A stretch of 64,000 bases of DNA, taken from the NCBI GenBank assembly GCA_036346225.1, contig JARFIW010001082.1, positions 2,790,001 to 2,854,000 of the forward strand. The letters are read 5' to 3'. Numbering within the stretch: position 1 is the stretch's first letter; each line of letters starts with the position of its first letter. The DNA comes from Platerodrilus igneus (lineage: Eukaryota; Arthropoda; Insecta; Coleoptera; Lycidae). The position numbers and the translations under genes were made by a program. Below, in pieces: positions 32,401 through 47,136 of the stretch. Below the pieces are notes generated by a model that did no database searches, was not told where the DNA came from, and worked only from the letters and a program-made list of their open reading frames with translations.

Positions 32401-35400
32401 ATATGTATTTTTTCTATATATTACAGAAGGTATCATATCCAACAGTGAGTTTATATCAATTTTATTATAGAGAGGTCAAATGGCAACAAAATATCCCTTG
32501 GTTGATTGGCATTTTTTGTTCTGGAAACACTGATTGTACAAACAGTCGGCGTTTTTTGTTTTACTTTTTTATTTTGATTATTAAAATGGCCTTGCCTCGG
32601 GCAGGTTTTTTCAAGGTCACCCGCTTTCTGATAATAATACTATTATACATCTAAAAAGCTTTTATACAAAGAAATTTAGCTTTGAAACCCGTTAAAATGG
32701 ATTTCATTATAAGATTCACAAACCGCATGCTCAGTAGAGTGTGATGTTCAAGCAAAATCAAAAATAAACGAATTTTTGCACTATCCACAAAAGAGGACTC
32801 CGAAAGTGTGATAATTGAAGTTTTATTGTACACTATTTGTAAGAATTTTTTTAATACAACAAAAATGTTCAAATTTCAATGACACGGCAATACACTTAAT
32901 TGCAATATACAGGGTGGCATTAGTTCTATGTCATTAATTTAAAGGGGGCATAGAGATCAATAAGACAAACAAAAATTATTATCAACCTGAGGTCTAAAGC
33001 AAATGGTTAAGCTACAAACGGACACAAAAAAAATGTGCAATGTTAGTTAGATCATTATTCAAATACACAATAACATTATCAGATAGAGTCGACCAAGTTG
33101 TGACATTCTGCAAACATAATTTGGCAAAATATGGTGTATGTCAACTGTAAAAGAAAATAATCCAATGCACTTTAACTGCTACAAAAATCAGTTAAAAAAT
33201 TTTTTTTAAACATATAAATGTTCTGACGGTAATCACAACAAAAGATAAATTCCATGATGTTGATTTGGTCGACTGAATTAGGTTTCTGGTCCTGTAGTCT
33301 GGAGGTTCTGCAATTCAGCTATTATGCAGAATAGAATAAGTCGATTTTACTTTTTTACTTTAGATATTTTATACATGTGTTTTTACTGCTTGCTTTTGTT
33401 ACTAGTGACGAGCAGGATGTAATTAATTACATTAGGTTTTAGAGATATTTTATGTCATCATCATTTTGTTTTCGACCTTACTTAAGGTCGGTTTGACGCA
33501 GCTCTAACTTCTTTTCTATCTGTGCTAATCTAAAAAGCTCTACATACCCTTCACAACCTAAATTTCTAATAATTTGACTAATATAGTTTGGTCTAGGTCT
33601 TCCTATATCCTTCTATCTTTTTCCTATCCAGCTGGCTCTACATAGATATTAGCAACCTGATGGTTGTTAAAGAACTCTAACATGTTTACATGATTACCAT
33701 TTATAAGGAAATGAAATATAACCTGGTTATCCGCTTCAAAAAGGAAAAGTGTTAAATTATATGTTATGGTAAGGCTTAAGCAACGAATCGCTGCCAACAT
33801 ACCAGACCGCTACCTAATTGTGAGTTATGCCATGGTGACGTTTATTAAATTATATGTTATGGTAAGGCTTAAGCGACAAAACGCTACCAACATGCCAGAC
33901 CGCTACCTAATTGTGAGTTATGTCATGGTGACGTTTATTAAATTATATGTTATGGTAAGGCTTAAGCAACGAATCGCTACCAACATGCCAGACCACTACC
34001 TAATTGTGAGTTATGTCATGGTGACGTTTATTAAATTATATGTTACGGTAAGGCTTAAGCAACGAAACGCTACCAACATGCCAGACCGCTACCTAATTGT
34101 GAGTTATGTCATGGTGACGTTTATTAAATTATATGTTATGGTAAGGCTTAAGCAACGAAACGCTACCAACATGCCAGACCGCTAACTAATTGTGAGTTAT
34201 GTCCTGGTGACATTTAGTTAACTGATTTTTATTTTTTTTGTTTTGTTTTCGAACTTACTTAAAGTCGGTTTGACGCAGCTCTAAATTCTTTTCTATTCTG
34301 AGCTAGTCTAAAAAGGTCTACATACCCTTCACAACCTAAATCTCTAATAATTTGACTAATATAGCTTTGTCTAGGCCGTCCTACTCTATTTTTATTTGGT
34401 AGTCTATAATCTAAGACTTTACTAAATAGTCCCTTATGTCTTAACTGGTGCTCTATCATTCTATCTCTCCTGACCTTCAATTGTTTCCACATACAGGATC
34501 CTCACCTATCCTTCTATAAACCTCCTCGTTTGTTACTCTAGCTGTCCAACTAATCTTTAACATTCTCCTATAACACCAAGTTTCAAAAGTTTCTACCTTT
34601 TTCTTATCTTCTTCTTTAATTGTCCAAGTCTCACTACCGTATAGTAGAACGCTCCATATTTACGACTTTAAGAAACTTTTTCTATTATCTAAACTAATAC
34701 TATTAGCTATTAGTAAGTTTTTCTTTTTTAAATACATTTTTCTAGCTTGAGCTATTCTAGCTGCTATATCCCTTCTGCTACGTCCATCCTTTGTAATTAT
34801 ACTACCTAAATAGCAAAATTCATCTACCTCCTCTAACTCGGTATTACCTATTTTTAATTTTGGTTTAGAACTAGGCTGTAACTCACTTGTCATTATCTTT
34901 GTCTTTACTGAGTTAATTCTCATATTATAGTTACTCCATAGTATCTCATCTAAAATATTTAAAAACTCTCCTAACTCTTTTCTAGACTCTGCTATAATGG
35001 CTATATCATCTGCAAAATGTAACATATCTATTTTCTGTCCCTGTACACTAATACCTATCTCTTTTCCCTCTCTAGCTAAGTTTAAAGCTTCCTCAATATA
35101 AACATTAAAAATTAAGGGAGACAGTATACAACCCTGTCTAACACCATTTCTAATCTTAGCTTCCTTTTCTATTTCATCAAATCTAATTACTACGCTTTGG
35201 TTTTTATATAGACTGTAAATAATTTTTTCTATCCCTATGAGAGATTCCTATTTTTTGCAAAATCCTGAACATAACAATCCAATTAACCCTATCAAATATT
35301 TTATGTAGTTTAGTGAATTGTGTGAAGGCAGTGGTCATGTTAAACACTTGTAAAATAAATTCATGTGCGTGATATGATTCAGGATAACACTAGTAAGTAA

Positions 35401-38400
35401 CCCAACAGCAGTCCTAAAACTTTTACTTAAGTTGACGTATGTGGGATATTTAAAAATCGGCCCAGGAGTAAAGTGCTTCATATGTTTTTTGTTTATTCGA
35501 TCAATCTCTATCACCTCCGCAATTTTATGACATAGAACCAATGCCACCCTGTATGGCTGAGAAGATATGTATTCCAATAAATGTGTCACTGACCAATTTC
35601 AACCTTAAATCAAATTGAGAAATAAAAGAAGAAAAGAATGACCAGGGGATTTTGCCCACACAAGTAAATCAGTACTGAAATACAAAGCATTCATATCGGG
35701 AAAAAAATGTGGTGAAAAGTAAGCATTGCTTAACTGGCCAAAATGATTTGGCAGTCTGAAATGTTGGAGAAACGCTTTGAAGTGACAAAATGTTATTTCA
35801 GAAGGATAGACAGACAACAAAAACTAAGAAATAGTCAGAAATAAAAAACAAGGTAATGTAATATTACAAGTCGACCCACAACTAACTTCACTAAAAAAAT
35901 ACTTATGATAAATATATAAAATAAAGATAGATATACAGAATAGAACTAGTTAAAAGATATAAAAATAAAAGTCAATAGCCAAGAAAATACAATAAATGCA
36001 AAAAACTCCAAAAGAATAAGATAATAAAATGTAATGAATTCAAGCAAACATTATATGCAGAACTCTACTTCCATGTTTATCAACAAAATATCCAAAAAAT
36101 TTTTTTCAAAGCCACAATAATAAATATCAACTCGGTAAATGTTTGCATCCTGAAATCGCAAAAAATTCTAATTTCAAACTTCAGCTAAGACGAGACCTAC
36201 AGTTGACAAGACAAGCATGGACAACAATGATCATCTAAGAAGTGAAATTTCCATCACTACCAAACACAAAATCTTCATGTTATAAAAGAAACACGATTGC
36301 AAGTAAGATATTGTAAATGTTCAGTGTGGAATATGATACATATGGGTGTGATCACTAAAAATCAGCACAACTTTCTACGCTAACTGTCCTGTAGTCTGGA
36401 GGTTCTGCAATTCAGCTATTATGCAGAATAGAATAAGTCGATTTTACTTTTTACTTTAGATATTTTATACATGTGTTTTACTGCTTGCTTTTGTTACTAG
36501 TGACGAGCAGGATGTAATTAATTACATTAGGTTTTAGAGATATTTTATGTCATCATCATTTTGTTTTCGACCTTACTTAAGGTCGGTTTGACGAGCTCTA
36601 ACTTCTTTTCTATCTGTGCTAATCTAAAAGCTCTACATACCCTTCACAACCTAAATTTCTAATAATTTGACTAATATAGTTTGGTCTAGGTCTTCCTATA
36701 TCCTTCTATCTTTTCCTATCCAGCTGGCTCTACATAGATATTAGCAACCTGATGGTTGTTAAAGAACTCTAACATGTTTACATGATTACCATTTATAAGG
36801 AAATGAAATATAACCTGGTTATCCGCTTCAAAAGGAAAAGTGTTAAATTATATGTTATGGTAAGGCTTACAACGAATCGCTGCCAACATACCAGACCGCT
36901 ACCTAATTGTGAGTTATGCCATGGTGACGTTTATTAAATTATATGTTATGGTAAGGCTTAGCGACAAAACGCTACCAACATGCCAGACCGCTACCTAATT
37001 GTGAGTTATGTCATGGTGACGTTTATTAAATTATATGTTATGGTAAGGCTTAAGCAACGAATCGCTACCAACATGCCAGACCACTACCTAATTGTGAGTT
37101 ATGTCATGGTGACGTTTATTAAATTATATGTTACGGTAAGGCTTAAGAACGAAACGCTACCAACATGCCAGACCGCTACCTAATTGTGAGTTATGTCATG
37201 GTGACGTTTATTAAATTATATGTTATGGTAAGGCTTAAGCAACGAAACGCTACCAACATGCCAGACCGCTAACTAATTGTGAGTTATGTCCTGGTGACAT
37301 TTAGTTAACTGATTTTTATTTTTTTTGTTTTGTTTTCGAACTTACTTAAAGTCGGTTTGACGCAGCTCTAAATTCTTTTCTATTCTGAGCTAGTCTAAAA
37401 AGGTCTACATACCCTTCACAACCTAAATCTCTAATAATTTGACTAATATAGCTTTGTCTAGGCCGTCCTACTCTATTTTTATTTGGTAGTCTATAATCTA
37501 AGACTTTACTAAATAGTCCCTTATGTCTTAACTGGTGCTCTATCATTCTATCTCTCCTGACCTTCAATTGTTTCCACATACAGGGATCCTCACCTATCCT
37601 TCTATAAACCTCCTCGTTTGTTACTCTAGCTGTCCAACTAATCTTTAACATTCTCCTATAACACCAAGTTTCAAAAGTTTCTACCTTTTTCTTATCTTCT
37701 TCTTTAATTGTCCAAGTCTCACTACCGTATAGTAGAACGCTCCATATTTACGACTTTAAGAAACTTTTTCTATTATCTAAACTAATACTATTAGCTATTA
37801 GTAAGTTTTTCTTTTTTAAATACATTTTTCTAGCTTGAGCTATTCTAGCTGCTATATCCCTTCTGCTACGTCCATCCTTTGTAATTATACTACCTAAATA
37901 GCAAAATTCATCTACCTCCTCTAACTCGGTATTACCTATTTTTAATTTTGGTTTAGAACTAGGCTGTAACTCACTTGTCATTATCTTTGTCTTTACTGAG
38001 TTAATTCTCATATTATAGTTACTCCATAGTATCTCATCTAAAATATTTAAAACTCTCCTAACTCTTTTCTAGACTCTGCTATAATGGCTATATCATCTGC
38101 AAAATGTAACATATCTATTTTCTGTCCCTGTACACTAATACCTATCTCTTTTCCCTCTCTAGCTAAGTTTAAAGCTTCCTCAATATAAACATTAAAAATT
38201 AAGGGAGACAGTATACAACCCTGTCTAACACCATTTCTAATCTTAGCTTCCTTTTCTATTTCATCAAATCTAATTACTACGCTTTGGTTTTTATATAGAC
38301 TGTAAATAATTTTTTCTATCCCTATGAGAGATTCCTATTTTTTGCAAAATCCTGAACATAACAATCCAATTAACCCTATCAAATATTTTATGTAGTTTAG

Positions 38401-41400
38401 TGAATTGTGTGAAGGCAGTGGTCATGTTAAACACTTGTAAAATAAATTCATGTGCGTGATATGATTCAGGATAACACTAGTAAGTAACCCAACAGCAGTC
38501 CTAAAACTTTTACTTAAGTTGACGTATGTGGGATATTTAAAAATCGGCCCAGGAGTAAAGTGCTTCATATGTTTTTTGTTTATTCGATCAATCTCTATCA
38601 CCTCCGCAATTTTATGACATAGAACCAATGCCACCCTGTATGGCTGAGAAGATATGTATTCCAATAAATGTGTCACTGACCAATTTCAACCTTAAATCAA
38701 ATTGAGAAATAAAAGAAGAAAAGAATGACCAGGGGATTTTGCCCACACAAGTAAATCAGTACTGAAATACAAAGCATTCATATCGGGAAAAAAATGTGGT
38801 GAAAAGTAAGCATTGCTTAACTGGCCAAAATGATTTGGCAGTCTGAAATGTTGGAGAAACGCTTTGAAGTGACAAAATGTTATTTCAGAAGGATAGACAG
38901 ACAACAAAAACTAAGAAATAGTCAGAAATAAAAAACAAGGTAATGTAATATTACAAGTCGACCCACAACTAACTTCACTAAAAAAATACTTATGATAAAT
39001 ATATAAAATAAAGATAGATATACAGAATAGAACTAGTTAAAAGATATAAAAATAAAAGTCAATAGCCAAGAAAATACAATAAATGCAAAAAACTCCAAAA
39101 GAATAAGATAATAAAATGTAATGAATTCAAGCAAACATTATATGCAGAACTCTACTTCCATGTTTATCAACAAAATATCCAAAAAATTTTTTTCAAAGCC
39201 ACAATAATAAATATCAACTCGGTAAATGTTTGCATCCTGAAATCGCAAAAAATTCTAATTTCAAACTTCAGCTAAGACGAGACCTACAGTTGACAAGACA
39301 AGCATGGACAACAATGATCATCTAAGAAGTGAAATTTCCATCACTACCAAACACAAAATCTTCATGTTATAAAAGAAACACGATTGCAAGTAAGATATTG
39401 TAAATGTTCAGTGTGGAATATGATACATATGGGTGTGATCACTAAAAATCAGCACAACTTTCTACGCTAACTATTGTAGGATATTTTCAGAATTATTATT
39501 TATCATTACAAGCATTTGTTTTCATGTGTCAGGGATCAAAATAACCTCATTTATGTGAGTTTAGTTATATGGTGCTATAACGCCAATAAAAGTAAACCAA
39601 AAAATTTCACTATGAATCATTCTGAAACAATGGTAATAATTTTGTTATGCACCATTGAACGGATATACAAGTCAAGGCTTAACAGACAACATAGTTCTGG
39701 TCAAAAACTTTAAAAAAATATTAGAAACATAAATTTCCTTAAGAAAATGACATTTTAGGAATTCTTGGTCAAATTCAACAAAAAGTTGCAGGAAAATATA
39801 AAATGTCAACCATATGTAAACAAAAGTTTAAAAGAAAGAAACACGTATTAAGAAAGTCTTATCCTCACATTTTTATACACATATATAGTTGGAATCTCAA
39901 AGGTTAAAATCGCACAAACTTTAAGAACACGTTTTAAAACCATGAAATATAATATCAATTATGACTGTAATTGCTTTGGTAATAATCATTATTACTACCA
40001 AGATAATGTTCTAATGAATGCAGAAGTTTGTTTAAATGTCATGCAAAATTTCCTACAAAGGTTTTGGTACAGTTTATGTACCATTTCGTTCTTGATTTAA
40101 AGACCACTTCAGTTTCTATTTATTTAAATACAACAGGTTGGCGACACTTCCATTGTTTCAAGTTTGCAAAAGTTCAGTTAAGCAACCAAGTTTGCCAGTC
40201 CTTTAATTAATTTACAAGTCCACATTTATACTTTCTGCGTCCATATCTAGACATGCGTTTGATAGTCAAGAATTTCTTTAACATTTGCTATTTAAATAAA
40301 ATTTAAAATCGCTCTGTATCTTTGCCACTGTTTTCGAATGTTGGTTTGTGTGGGTTCTTCTGTGACTATAAACCCAATCGGGTATTTACAAAATCTTTAT
40401 GGTGAAAACCTGTTTCTGTTTATGTAACTGTTGGGCAATTAAAGGGTTATGCTTCTTGTAAGGTAATTTAATGTTTTCAGCTCAGATATTTTACCCCACA
40501 CTCTTAGGATACTTTATCCCACATTCTTCGTAGACTAACCCACATTCTTAGGTTCTTTAAACCAATGCTGAGTTCTTGGAGACAGAGATTTCGCATTACT
40601 GTTACAACACATTTGATTTGGCTGACATTGTCTGCAGGTTAAATTATGATGCGATGAGTACATTGCCGTTACTAAAAACCCTTAAACGTCTATGTGAAGG
40701 AACATCATTAAATGTCATCAGGTATTGATGGTTTTATTGACTTACAGTAGGTGGATATGCTTGTACTAGGTAAATATTAAGAAATTGATGATTAAACCAT
40801 TTCTGATTATCTAATGCTGTTATTAGAATAATATTATTAATGTAGTTTTTCTGCAGCACTGTTTTTATACTGATGGATAACAGAGTTAAGTGGTTTGAAT
40901 ATCCATCAAATGTGGTATTTAATTAATTACTGGTGTTGGTTGGTTGATTGCACCTAAGCGCATTATTGTAAATATTTATTTTGTGCACCATGTTTCACAG
41001 TTTGCTAGCTCGTCATTGTCATCGATAAATGTAGTAAATAAGTAAGGTTCTTATTAGTGTTATATGTATATGTATATTTTATATTTTTCTTTTTAGTATG
41101 TGTCACGGGGTATAAGAGATGTAAATATGTTGGAATATACCCCATAACTATTTTGTTTCTTTTCTGTGTTATTAGTCAAGTGCTGTACTTATATTGAACA
41201 GACTAGTGTTCTATCCATGTGTATATGTTGTATATATATGCTAATAATTTTTTTGAAGGCGTAATTCGGGCAAGCATTCTGTTACTGATTTCATTCTTTT
41301 CTTACTGTCCTGCTCGTCTTATGGATAACAACGGTTTTGCAATTTCTGAAAAAGGTCAATATATACCCTATTATATTATTGACTGGAAATTATATCAAAG

Positions 41401-44400
41401 AGTGTGTTGAAAACATTTTTGACAAAATATTACGATGACCAGTGTTTTAGCCAAACCTTGACATTTTGCAATATGCCACAGTCACACACTGTTTTAGAGA
41501 AACATAAAATTCATACATTTCTAAAGAACAAAATGTACCGAATGTGGTGCAATTAAGATCTGTAGAAAAGTTTTGGTATTGTTTAAAGCAAAAATCATGA
41601 CGGTAGAGGAACTGCCAATTCATCGTTCAAATTAATTGATTGAATTACGTTCAAACTTTGTCAAATATCCCAGTCTGTTTAGAAATTTAATAATTCTGTC
41701 AAATTCGGAAGCAGCCATCTGTGGTGCAATAGTATGTCGAATAGAAAGAAATAATTTTTCTGTGCAGTTTAGCAACATGTTAGCGTACAAATTCTATAAT
41801 AAAGAATAATTGCCATGTAGATTTTTAGTGATGACACCCATTACACTTTATTTAATTGGACAATACGCGCAAAAAGAATTACAAATTATGCTTGCTATTT
41901 CCTTAATTATATTATGGAATGTTCTACCGTCATAATGGAGTCCCTACCTCACAGTAAGCATGCTGTTATGAACTTTAGATAATAATTATCTTCAGAAATA
42001 GATACCAATAAATCATCAACAAACAACTGCATATTCGGAAAAGAGAATCCTGAAAGTTGCCGAGTTGCGTGGCAACCAGAATCTCAATATAATAAACCAC
42101 TGGATTATTTTATTGTCATGGTACCTTAACACAAAATGTACAGTATTCAGTTTAATAACGCCAAAAAGAACTGTCAAGGCATAACAAAATAAACAACAAT
42201 GCACATTGTCATATGATAGGCGGAGCACATAAGGATATATAAAAATTTCTGCTTTTGTGAATTATGCAAAATGCACATCAAATATGTCTGGTTCAAAATT
42301 AATTTTTTTTTGTCAAGCTGAACTCATTTCATTTGATTTTAATTACCATCTCGATTGCATATGTTTATTATTTAATTGTTTTCGTGTTCTCGTAAAAATT
42401 ATATTAAAATTTGTTTTGTTTTGCATCACGATATATAGACTTTCTACTTTATTTTTCTGGCCCGTTTGATCTTAGACAAATTGCATTTTTACTTGTAACT
42501 TGTTTATTTACCGACATATCTCAAAAACCATTTTAATACATTAATCTGTTCCCCTAATAGTGTAAAAACTAATGTCTATTACGAAAAAGTTGATAATGGT
42601 TCGGAACAAGCAAAAAGTGTAGTGAATTTTCATTGCCACCATGTTGTATTTACAAGACCCAGGCAATCATGATATACAATCATGGATCATGACAAAATTC
42701 TTTAAATATTCCTTAACACTTCCAAATGTTCCTATTTCCCAAATTTAAAGAACTGATTTAAGCTTTTCATTGCAAAAGGCAACTTTTACCTCTGTTTAAT
42801 ACAGGTTGTATCTCACAAGTTCAGATTCCATTGGGAGGTAGTCCAATGAGACATCCTGTATAACGTAGCGACTAATTTTCATTTTAAAATTTCAATAATC
42901 AGAAAAGAATTCAGATTTTCAATTAACATCTCAATAGCAATTGAACACTTTCCATGTTGTAATTTTGGCAGTAGGACAAAATAATGTTATTTAAACCCTA
43001 TATTAAACAGTTCAAAACTAATTTAAGTATAGTCAAGTAACAGTGAAGAAACATGCAATTTTTTCCTCTTAGGAGTGATTATTCTGGCATTTCAAAACAA
43101 CCACACAAAACTCACAAAATTAGTATGCCTAGTTATCAATGGGCATTGCAAATTATTACATCATGAAACTTACACTGTAGTATACTACTTTGCACTGCAG
43201 ATAAATTATGTGAGAGTTGTTTCACTTTCTCCTGTAACTGCTGCTTCTGCAATATTTCAGATTCTATTTTACTTTTGCACGCATCTCTTTCAGTAATAGC
43301 ATCTTCGACACCTTTTCGTAGAATCTGATATGTTAAACAATTAATTTATTGGATAATTAAAATATATCAATTCACCTCTATCTCCATATTACATAGATCT
43401 TTGTCTCTTTTTAAAGATTCTAATTCTTCTAATTGTGCTAATGAAGATTGTTGCACTTGCTCCTCTTTCTTTGTATGTTCAAACTCCATTTCTTTAAGCT
43501 GACTTTGGTATGCTACCTGTAACTGCTGCTTCTGCAATATTTCCGATTCTATTTTACTTTTGCACGCATCTCTTTCAGCAATAGCATCTTCGACACGTTT
43601 TCGTAGAATCTGATATGTTAAACAATTAATTAATTTATTGGATAATCAAAATATATCAATTCACCTCTATTTCCATATTACATAGATCTTTGTCTCTTTT
43701 TAAAGATTCTAATTCTTCTAATTGTGCTAATGAAGATTGTTGTACTTTCTCCTCTTTCTTTGTATGTTCAAACTCCATTTCTTTAAGCTGACTTTGATAT
43801 GCTGCCTGTAACTGCTGCTTCTGCAATATTTCAGATTCTAATTTACTTTTGCACGCATCTCTTTCAGTGATAGCATCTTTGACACCTCTTCGTAGAATCT
43901 GAATAGGTTAAAGAATTAATTTATTGGATAATCAAAATATATCAATTCACCTCTATCTCCATATTAAATAGATCTTTGTCTCTTTTTAAAGATTCTAATT
44001 CTTCAAATTGTGCTAATGATGATTGTTGTACTTGCTCCTCTTTCTTTGTATGTTCAAACTCCATTTCTTTAAGCTGACTTTGATATGCTATTGCTTGTTT
44101 TTCAACCTCTTCACATTTATTATCAGTTTCTTTCAATTTCTTTTCCACTTCAGCTTTCTAACAAACAAACAAAAATTAGACACTACAGAATAAAATTCAA
44201 CTTACTTGTCTAATCAAGTCAATATGTTCTTCTCTTAAATTTTTATAAATACCAACAAGTTTAGTAAATTTTTCATCCTTAGCTTTTTCTAAAAACAAAA
44301 TATTAATTTATACTATAAAAACAAATGACTCGAATTACGTTCAGAATCTTGCGATAGTGTTACAGCGGAAACCTGTTGAAACAAATCTTCTTTTATTTGT

Positions 44401-47074
44401 CTTTCTTGAACTAATTCACTATCTCTAGTAGCAAGTGATGTTTCTAAACTCATTATTTGATCCTTTAATGAATGTGTACTTTCCATGTTGTCTTTTATTA
44501 CCACATTAATATCAATTCTAAAAAATCATTTGCATTAAACTGTATAAACAGTGGAAAGTAGTGATTTATAAACTATAGTAGTTCGAAAAAAGACAATAAT
44601 TTCAATAATAGTTGAAACAATTAGCAAAGTTGGACAATTATATGCTACAAAATGCAATGCTGTCTATATTGCATCAAGTTAAGCACAGTTGAAGGTATTA
44701 AATTAATGCTACCGAAATAGTGTAGTTTATAATGATTTTGTAATTTTCATGAAAATATAGATGTTGTAGCAAACGAAAAACACAGATTATGCGTAATACT
44801 CTGGTAGAACTTACAGTATGATAGATATGTAAGTTTATATTTAATTGAAAAATAGCACTACTCCCTAAGCAAGCATGATTAGAAACAAATTGATTTATTG
44901 AATTAACGGAATACACCCATGTTTACATGTTTTACATATGCTGCAACTAAACACTAGTTTTTCTACTATTAGTTATAGAAAAAAATAAAGTAAGGTAATA
45001 ATAATATAATACACACCTTAGCTAATTACTAATTGTACATCAATTTATTAATTACATACTATGAATAACTGATTCATTGAGTATTTAAATGATTCGTATG
45101 ATTGACAAAACATATCTACAGATTTACAATGAATATTAAATTCACGACTTATCCTTGAAATTGCACTGAAATAACTAAAATTCTGCCTGTGGAAAGAAAC
45201 GTAAAAAATTTGCAGAACGCAATGTCCTTAATGGAATATTCAAACTAAAAAACGCGAATAGTTCAGAATAATCTATAAAAGAATTAAACAAGTTAAACAC
45301 TAAGCACACATCAGTAACTATGCGCCTATTTTGCAATGACACTATATTCAGAGTTCGTAAGGTACTATTGTAATTAAAACAGTGCACTGCAATACCTAAT
45401 TTATATGCTGCAAAATGTAAAAATGTGTAATATTCATATGAAACAATATTTAGGGAGTCATAGAGTATTCACACCAAAAAAAGAGCTCCCACTTTGTAAC
45501 TTAATTGACAAAAAAACATTGAAAGCTAGGTAGATTTCTCTACTTTGACACAATGTTTAAAAAACAAATATATTTTCTTGTTGTACGTTACATGACTTGC
45601 ACAAAAAACCCTTTTTTTTCACGCATATAATAAGTTCCATATAATATTATTCATAAGTCTATATAGAAAGATTTCATTATTTTACACCATTAAAATTTTT
45701 GAATTTTATACTCCGTCGTTAAATAATAAAATACATTGAAATTGCAAAGAAAAGAATGTTTCCATCTATTGCATTTAACTTGAAACCGACGTAGTTAACT
45801 GTAAAATCAGTGATTGCTGTACAGTGATTGATACAAGACAAGTTACGTTGTTTATGTCAAAAGCATGTAAAGTGTTGATTACACAATGTCGCACTGTAAA
45901 AACAATTACAATTTACCCCGAATGAGAAAAAATAGTATATACAACATGGTGTAGAAAGCATATTCAATGCTTTGCTCACAGTTTTGTGGCTTCGACTGGT
46001 GTCTCAGTCACAAACTATGAGTTCAACTATAATATGAGCTTTTTACGTCTAGTATAATATAAAACACACTTCTACACTTGTATTAAATTATTTAATACAA
46101 AAGTCTTACCTTAACCTTTCCAATTCCTGTTGTAAATGCCTAATTAAATTGTCTCGTTCTGCTATAGCATCCACATGGACTTGTGGTGGAGGCACTTGTG
46201 GTGGAGGCACTTGTGGTGGAGGCACTGGTGGAGATAAAGATGCTTGACTGTGACTATCAACTCTATCTGACAATGTGTCTTCTGAAGTATCTATTAAATT
46301 TCCTTCTGCAAATTCCTCTTCTTCTGAAGGCACAACCACTACTTGGGTAACATAAGTACCAAGTTCAGCTTGTAGCAAAAAGTTGGGCGGTCTCTGCAAA
46401 GATTTTCCGTAAACTACCCAGCATACCACTAGTAGTACCTCAAATACTTTATATTTGTACCTCTGGTAAAGGTGGAACTGTGATAAGATTCCTAAAATAC
46501 TGAAGAGCATTTGTGTTCTGGTAAAAGTGCTTCAATTCCTTGAACTGTTTAAGAAAACGATCTCTATGACCAGTTAATATATCAGCAGGTAATGATGAGT
46601 GCAATCTAAATAGTATTTTTACACAATAATCATATAAGCGAGAAGCATCCTGAATACACATGATCAAAGGAGCTAATCTACACTGTCCAGCGCTAGTCAT
46701 AGAATTTGAGCGTGACATATCAAGCGATCCAAATACTAAAATAACAAATTTTATTCCACAAATTACAGAATCTTCTAAATAAATATACTTGCAGCTTGGA
46801 GTTCTAGAATACCATCTAGATAATCAAACATTTCTACAGCCAGCTGAAAACTAAAAAAACACGATTACAACTAAAACAAAAATTACTATGTACATACTAG
46901 TTATTTATGTCATTTGCACCAATTGAAGAAAGTTCGTCATTTGTTACACCTAAATGTCCAGGAAATCTAGGATTCCTTTTATGGAAGTCCAACTTAGTCA
47001 TAAGCAAGCTTGTATATAATCTAATCATTTTTCCATAACCTTCTTTTAAATGACACTAAAAATAATTTTTTATA

Positions 47075-47136
<62 letters not shown>

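Larger units (their letters stand above)
33289..36385. repeat. 3.09-kb tandem duplication, copy 1
   Basis: Unit starting GTCCTGTAGTCTGGAGG; repeated immediately at 36,386-39,472. Holds a LINE tail, a 93-bp minisatellite, a longer LINE fragment and an inverted repeat end. Every difference I found between the copies is a one- or two-base indel; no substitutions. Confidence 0.95.
36386..39472. repeat. 3.09-kb tandem duplication, copy 2
   Basis: About ten bases shorter than copy 1, through losses such as TTTTTT to TTTTT, AAAAA to AAAA and GCAGC to GAGC, mostly within the first 900 bases. Confidence 0.95.

Noticed and set aside
33752..34216. CRISPR-like regular array
   Set aside because: Units are 93-bp direct repeats without unique spacers, in a eukaryotic intron; a minisatellite.
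35335..35820. Two minus-strand frames of 84 and 71 codons
   Set aside because: The first overlaps a repeat end (AATGCCACCCTGTAT); neither has a domain; both are present in both tandem copies, so repetition is not evidence of selection.
43376..43898. Tandem Hip1 exons as an assembly duplication
   Set aside because: The units differ by several substitutions that change amino acids and keep frame and splice sites, unlike the indel-only artefacts elsewhere.
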